DNA of 64,000 nt from Certhia americana (lineage: Eukaryota > Chordata > Aves > Passeriformes > Certhiidae): assembly GCA_018697195.1 (NCBI GenBank), contig CM031857.1:57776491-57840490 (forward strand), in the 5' to 3' direction. Below are positions 58,734-64,000 of the stretch, in pieces (the stretch's first letter is position 1; each line of letters begins with the position of its first letter). Both the position numbers and the translations under genes were made by a program. The notes beneath the pieces are model-generated. The model saw only the letters and a list, made by a program, of their open reading frames with translations, was not told the origin of the DNA and made no database searches.

Positions 58734-59469
58734 CTCTGCATGGTCAAAGATGTGTCCACCCTAGAGGAATTCCCAGAAGGTTTTGCCGTTGTTACAGAGA
58801 CATCTTGAATACAGTGGTGCATGAAATAACTGCAAAGGAAAAGTAAATTTTCTGTAATTATGTGTTAGTTAAAGATATCAATTGATTTGATTTAGATGAA
58901 AGATTGATTTTTCAGCTCTTAGCTGAGCTATTGAATCCCCTCACAAGACACTACCCACAGCCAGTGCAGCTAATGCTTGCTTAAATAATGGCAGGTAACT
59001 GGATGTCTTTATTTACTGTGCTTGCACCTAACCCATTTAATAATTATCAACTGTCCTGACTGGAAGGATGTAAAGGATTCCTCCTTTACCATGACTCATT
59101 TGGTAGACTAAGATAAAGCAAAAATCCATTTATTCCTACTGAATAAGGAACATAGTTGTTTTAACTTCTCTACAATATAATGATGTAATAATAGTACTTC
59201 TAAATTGTTTCCATTTCAACCTGCTCTAAGGATGCTGTAAGCACTCATCCAGTACGAAGAGAATGGCTGTAGTATGGCTGAATTAAACACCAAGCTTGTG
59301 GGAGAAGAGTCAGTCCTTGTTGCAGTGCTGCTTCTTGCCACAAACTGTGGGAAATGCTCCAAAGTCGGGCCACTGCCAGGATAGTAGGCACAGACATCTG
59401 TGGGTGAGTTATTCCAGCAAGTGTGCAGCAGCTCAGCCAGCTGCCAAACAAGCTACCCACAGGTTGTTT

Positions 59470-59503
59470 GACTTTGGGAGGTGTTAGACTTTGGGAGGTG
59501 TGG
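59470..59503. repeat. 17-bp tandem duplication
   Basis: GACTTTGGGAGGTGTTA then GACTTTGGGAGGTGTGG, identical for 15 bases. Confidence 0.92.
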
Positions 59504-61647
59504 TTCAGGAAAGAGAGCTCGCTCACAGAACAATGGGGAAGATTGCATTCTTATTATTGTACTCACTCTCTATTACTGCACTTATTTTAACCCACCTCTC
59601 AGCGTGGGAATTCTCTGTTATGAAATTGTTGTGGTTCTCAGCAGTGACACAATAATGTGTGGTCCATTTTCTGAGGTAGAGATCCCCCCAGTCTTTGAAA
59701 ACAACTAATTCTGTTTATTTTTCATGAGTATAATAAGGAACAAATAAGCAACTGTAAGACATAGGTTGTCTCCTTTCACATCTGTCATGTCCAGGCAGGG
59801 TCTAGGACAGCTACACTATTCAAAAAGCAGGCAAATCCTCTCTTGATTCTTTTCCTTGGTGAGTCCTACCACCAAATCCAAGACCCTGCACCTCTCTTTC
59901 AGAGTTAACTTGTCTTCATAGTACTAATAAAAGTGGAATAAGGGTTTAGGGTGGTTTGTACAAATAGGAATTAAAACCATTTAAAATTAATTTCGAAATA
60001 TCTGATACTCTCATTGCTGACCACAAAAATTGGCATTTTTAAAAAATGCTTCATACATAAAGCTTTATTTTTATTTTTTAAAATTTTATTTTAAAGCATA
60101 AAACTTGCAACTATTTATACATATTTATTTGTAGCACTGATAAAGGGTGGAGAATTTTACAACTGCTCACAGATTTTTCTCTTTCACTTGAATTTTCTGA
60201 AAATAATAAGCAGAAAAGTCTCATTGTCCTGACAAGCTCATTCAGGCATGGGTTTCTGGCTGTAATTTGACATTATTAATTGGTGCATTCTGTTCTCACA
60301 CAGGAAAGGGCTGAAAGAGAACTGAAGTACTTTCTGCATCATGAAATAAGTCAGGTGAAAAAACATATGTCTAACCTATATGTTCTGTTTATTTAGCAAG
60401 CTGGTGAGTCAGTCTATGCTAATGAAGACTAAAAGGACTGTGAATAATGATCTGCTATTTTATTCAGGATTTATAAAATCACCAAGACTACAGCTCAAAA
60501 ATAAAGAGAAAATCAGAGGCTTGAATAATTTTGATTTTGAAATGAATAAGAGATATAGAGTTTATTTTGGCGGCACTTAGAAGATGACATGTTTCACAGC
60601 AGGGATTTTGATGCATTTTGTAGAGTTAAATTTCTTCCAAGCTAATGAAAGTGGATGTAGTGCCCTTGCAGGTAGGTTTATTATGTTGCTGTTTAAAATG
60701 CCACAGTAGAAAATTTTGGGAGAGTGAGCAGGGGCCTGTTAAATGTTTTATATGGTGGCTTAGGGAGTAGAGCTATCTCAAGAATACAAAGGCACTCCCT
60801 TAACCTGAGCTAAGATTAGTGCAGAACTAACCAGAAAAGAGTTTTTAGTTACATGTTTTCCATTTGCATTTCACGTACCACAGGCACTCATGAAATCGAG
60901 GAATGTGGAGCAGTACTGTAAAAAAATCTTTGAAATGAAATGACCTTAGCTTTCTTTACCTTAACTGGAAAATTTCTATGATCTCTCATGAGCTATTGAC
61001 ATACCACAAACAACATGGTAACATGAGCTGTTGAGACACCAGATGTTTAAATGCTGCTTCAAAATCATTAGTATCATTCCCAAAATGCATTTGCAGTGTA
61101 ACTGTGTCATTACCGACTTCGATCCTAGACTTGGTCACATGCAGAAGAAGATCTCTTTTAAGGACACTTTGTGTTCTGAAGAACATTTAGGAATCTTTGT
61201 GAAGTGTGCTGCAATTATACCTGGACATAAACCACAGCAGCAAGGTGTGGGATGTACTGATTCTGAAGAAAGAAAGAACATTAGCTAATAGTCTTCTTAT
61301 TTGCTGCAGCTAAAGACATGGCATCATACAGCACTGCACTTAACTGATCTGTCTCTATAATCTGATATTAGATCAAAATTGAACAATTAGGGGGAAAAAA
61401 TCACGACAGGCATTTAGAGATGCTGAGTGCTGCCATTACTAATTTTAGGTTGGAGATCTTTTTAGCTAAGAGCATGTTTGAAGCAGTCTGTTTACAGAAA
61501 TGTCACATTAATGCTTCAGAATCAAAACCCAGTGCAAGAAGCAAACAATATTTAGTTTACAGAATTTGATGTTTTTGGTTGATCAGGTACATTTTTATAT
61601 AAAGTAGCACTTCTGTCTAGGGAATTATTCTTAATAGAAAACCTCTT

Positions 61648-61664
61648 GGGGGTGGGGTGGGGGG
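61648..61664 (+). repeat. G-rich run
   Basis: G5 T G4 T G6. Sixteen or so G in an AT-rich setting; a two-layer quadruplex or intermolecular quadruplex is conceivable. Confidence 0.85.
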
Positions 61665-62656
61665 CAAAAATCACTGAGCAAATGTACATTGTACATTGTA
61701 GTAGGTAAAGTGTCTTTTTGCAAAGGATTTAGAGATTCAGGGATGGAAAGCTATGTGAAAGAGTTATACATTAACTTCATTAGTTTACAGTATGAACATG
61801 GTTCTAACAAAATTTCCTCTGCTCATGAAGAGTTCAAGCAGCTTTTAATTGCCAGAGCATACCTTTCTTTAAGACTGACACAGGCACTCCTGTATTTTTA
61901 AAAATCTATTTCAGGACTGAAAAAAAGATAACGTAGTTAAAAATGAATGAATACAGAGGACAGTATAAAGGTGAAATGGATAAGAAAGTTAATATAAAGT
62001 GACAATGTGACTTCTGCATTTTTTTTTTTTTCAAAGAGCATTATTTATCAAAATCTGGTGCTACCAAGTATGCTCAGATTATTTTAAGCGAAATAATATT
62101 AGGTCATTGAAAAGGGAACCTTGAAACACTTTCTTTAAATTCTGCCCTTAGAAGTAACTACACAACTCACAAAGACAGAATTGTGGTGTTGTTCTCCGGC
62201 AATGCAGCAAAATTTCCCAGTAAGTCAGAAAGAGAAATCAATGTGTCTAAGTTCAGGAATGAGTTATAGCAGTGTTGAAGAGTCTTTCTACCATTTTGGC
62301 AAACTAAAGATGATGTGTTAAGGAGTTTCATGCAAAAATTAAAAGAGTACCAAGCCGTAATTTCCTGCAGGTGTTATCCTCCTACAAGTGCTATCCTCAT
62401 TAGGATCTGTTCGGTAACCTGATGCAGTTTGTCCTAAATGGCACTTTCTAAAACATTTGTCATGGTGGGGGCTCTGTGAAACTGAGCAAACACAGTCTAA
62501 CATCACAGCTGGAAGGTTCTTATACACCCTGAGTTTATATGAAAGACGCTTCCTAAACATTTCTCTCTGGAATCTCTGGATCCATGGTCTCCACATAAGG
62601 GTGTCTCTCCTCAGGCAAGGGCTTCACAGCATCAGCTGAGGAGTGGGGAGGACAGC

Positions 62657-62702
62657 AGTCTCTGAGAGCCAGAGACTCCCTTCCCCAGCCTTGCACAAGG
62701 CT
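62657..62702. repeat. Two adjacent perfect hairpins
   Basis: AGTCTCTG-AGAGC-CAGAGACT (62657-62677, 8-bp arms) and AGCCTTG-CA-CAAGGCT (62687-62702, 7-bp arms) lie 9 bp apart in the GC-richest part of this region. Confidence 0.88.
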
Positions 62703-63441
62703 CCACCATGCCCTGCTGCCTCCTTGCACCTCTACACGAGCATTCCAGCCACTCACTTATGACTTGAGGTTGCAATAGTGCTTTGGCATGTCTGGGAGGT
62801 AGCAGTCCAGGGCACAAGAACGGGAAGGAAAGGAAAAAGGAAACTTCAGGAATTACTGGACTCTTATAGCCTAAGTTTTTCCCTCTCTTGGAACTGTTCT
62901 GACATATTGAGATGCAATGAAACCTCTGCTTCAGCTAGCCTCTTCAGGGTCATCCATTGTGAGGAAGAAGAAGCTATCAGCCAAAACCAAATATCCTCCA
63001 TGACTGATTTCTTTCTTAGGAAAATATCCAAGGATTCTTAATGTATTAAAGAACACCATGAGCACTTGGCTGGAATAGAATAAATACCAGAATTATTTTG
63101 GATCCTGCTGCAATGAAATCAGAGGTCATTGTGCCATGGAGCTGAATGATAATTGAGATTTTACCTCTGATTTCTGAAAACCACTTTGCTTAACTTTAAT
63201 TAATTTTGCTTCACTAATAATACTAATATTAAATAATGAGATTTACAAATATGAAGATTTAATGAAATTATTTTTTCTAGGGAAAAATAGTGAACATTTT
63301 GAAGGAAAGGTGTTTATCAATATTTAACATCTCTGAGAATTATAGGAGAAATGTGTTACTGTCTTAGCTTAGATAGAACAGACAGTTACTTAAGCCTAAT
63401 TAATACCTTGTAATCTCATCAATGCATATAAAGATCTCAAA

Positions 63442-63718
63442 GTGGGTGCCATGAGGATGGTGCCAGACTCTTTTCAGTGATGCTCAATGACAGGACAAGT
63501 AGTCATGTGCATAAAGGAAAGCACAAGAAGTTCTACCTCAACCTAAGGAAGAACTTGGTGACAGTGCACTGGAAGGGGCTGCAGGGGAGTCTCCCTTGTT
63601 GGAGACATTCAAAACCTGACATGTAGCTGTGTAACCTGCACTAGATGACCTTCCCTTGGCAGGGGCGTTGGACTGGTTGATTTCCAGAGTCCCACCCAAC
63701 CCTAACAGTTCTGTGATA
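63442..63718 (+). mobile_element. CR1 LINE 3' end, plus orientation
   Basis: The forward CR1 3' order is clear: ATGAGGATGGTGCCAGACTC, AAGTTCTACCTCAACCTAAGG, AAGAACTTGGTGACAGTGCA, GGAGTCTCCCTTGTTGGAG, ACATTCAAAACCTGACATG, GGCAGGGGCGTTGGACTGG and a TTCTGTGATACG tail. It is a 5'-truncated copy of a different CR1 subtype from the 22.9-kb copy, with moderate divergence. Confidence 0.92.
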
Positions 63719-64000
63719 CGTCATTTTTTAAATCCCAAAATATCTCGAAGTTAAAAAATGTACTGTAGAGATTTCTCTTGGAATCTATATCTACCCCTGA
63801 GCACTGAACATATCTATCTGTTAGACACAACTGTATCTGTGACTACAGAAGAAAGCATTCCAACTCATACCAAATGAAATTTATAAAAAACCCCAAAACT
63901 ATGATGTAAAGTTGGATAAAATTTCTGAGAAAAGACACGGAATAAAGTGAATTTTAAAAGGGAATTAAGTATGTACAAAATTACATTTTCTTCAAATTAT
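63719..64000. other. Terminal stretch, nothing recognised
   Basis: AT-rich unique sequence, no features. Confidence 0.5.

Larger units (their letters stand above)
58734..63441. other. Unique AT-rich stretch, no gene seen
   Basis: No recognisable gene. Small features listed separately: a 17-bp tandem repeat (59470-59503), a G-rich run (61648-61664) and two hairpins (62657-62702). Frames at 61031-61288, 62339-62596 and 62778-63041 (85-87 codons) have no recognised domain. Confidence 0.5.

Noticed and set aside
1..64000. CRISPR arrays, tRNA, rRNA, bacterial promoters or operons
   Set aside because: Nothing of the kind is visible; base composition, CR1 copies and LTRs mark this as vertebrate nuclear DNA.

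Overview
This window looks like AT-rich, intron-poor-in-signal vertebrate DNA, almost certainly from a bird. The main clue is a set of at least seven CR1 retrotransposon relics (the dominant avian LINE), recognised by tails of the CATAGAATCATAGAAT type and by long stretches of the 3' consensus. Several LTRs have avian endogenous-retrovirus character (TG start, TATA box, AATAAA signal). There are no bacterial-style operons, no tRNA or rRNA genes and no CRISPR array. I find no securely identifiable host protein-coding gene. Roughly, stops are so frequent at this base composition that one or two open frames of 125 to 145 codons are expected by chance in 64 kb, so most open frames here mean nothing. 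The window starts with GTGAGTAAAG, a consensus 5' splice site, so it may be the first 64 kb of a long intron; this cannot be proven from the window alone.

Layout. 1-7.4 kb: unique AT-rich sequence, two CR1 tails (2148, 4994) and one exon-like segment (4816-4969). 7.4-7.8 kb: a solo ERVL-type LTR. 7.8-12.2 kb: unique AT-rich DNA with a pyrimidine tract at 11.3 kb. 12.2-14.2 kb: two minus-strand CR1 copies; the second is split by a 423-bp solo LTR with a near-perfect 6-bp target-site duplication. 16.3 and 19.1 kb: short CR1 relics. 22.9-23.7 kb: the best CR1 copy, keeping reverse transcriptase and C-terminal ORF2 sequence with a mutated catalytic motif, a frameshift and an internal deletion, followed by an (AAC)12 microsatellite. 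27.8-28.95 kb: two perfect inverted repeats, then an unrecognised but protein-like minus-strand frame, the most interesting unexplained coding signal. 33.5-34.0 and 37.6-38.0 kb: LTR-like sequences, with GC-richer unexplained sequence (35.0-36.1 kb) and a pyrimidine-rich tract (36.3-36.9 kb) between them. 38.6 kb: a CpG-bearing repeat-like element with a hairpin. 39-52 kb: mostly unique AT-rich DNA with small tandem and inverted repeats. 52.4 kb: a (GATA)n microsatellite broken by 10 Ns. 56.9 kb: a 141-bp exon-like segment with good splice signals. 58.7 kb: a CTCF-like core motif. 63.4 kb: a plus-strand CR1 copy.

No set of genes works together here. What the window records is a layered transposon history (CR1, then LTR insertion into CR1), many small local duplications and palindromes, and a few exon-like or pseudogene-like segments that would need RNA or homology data to settle.
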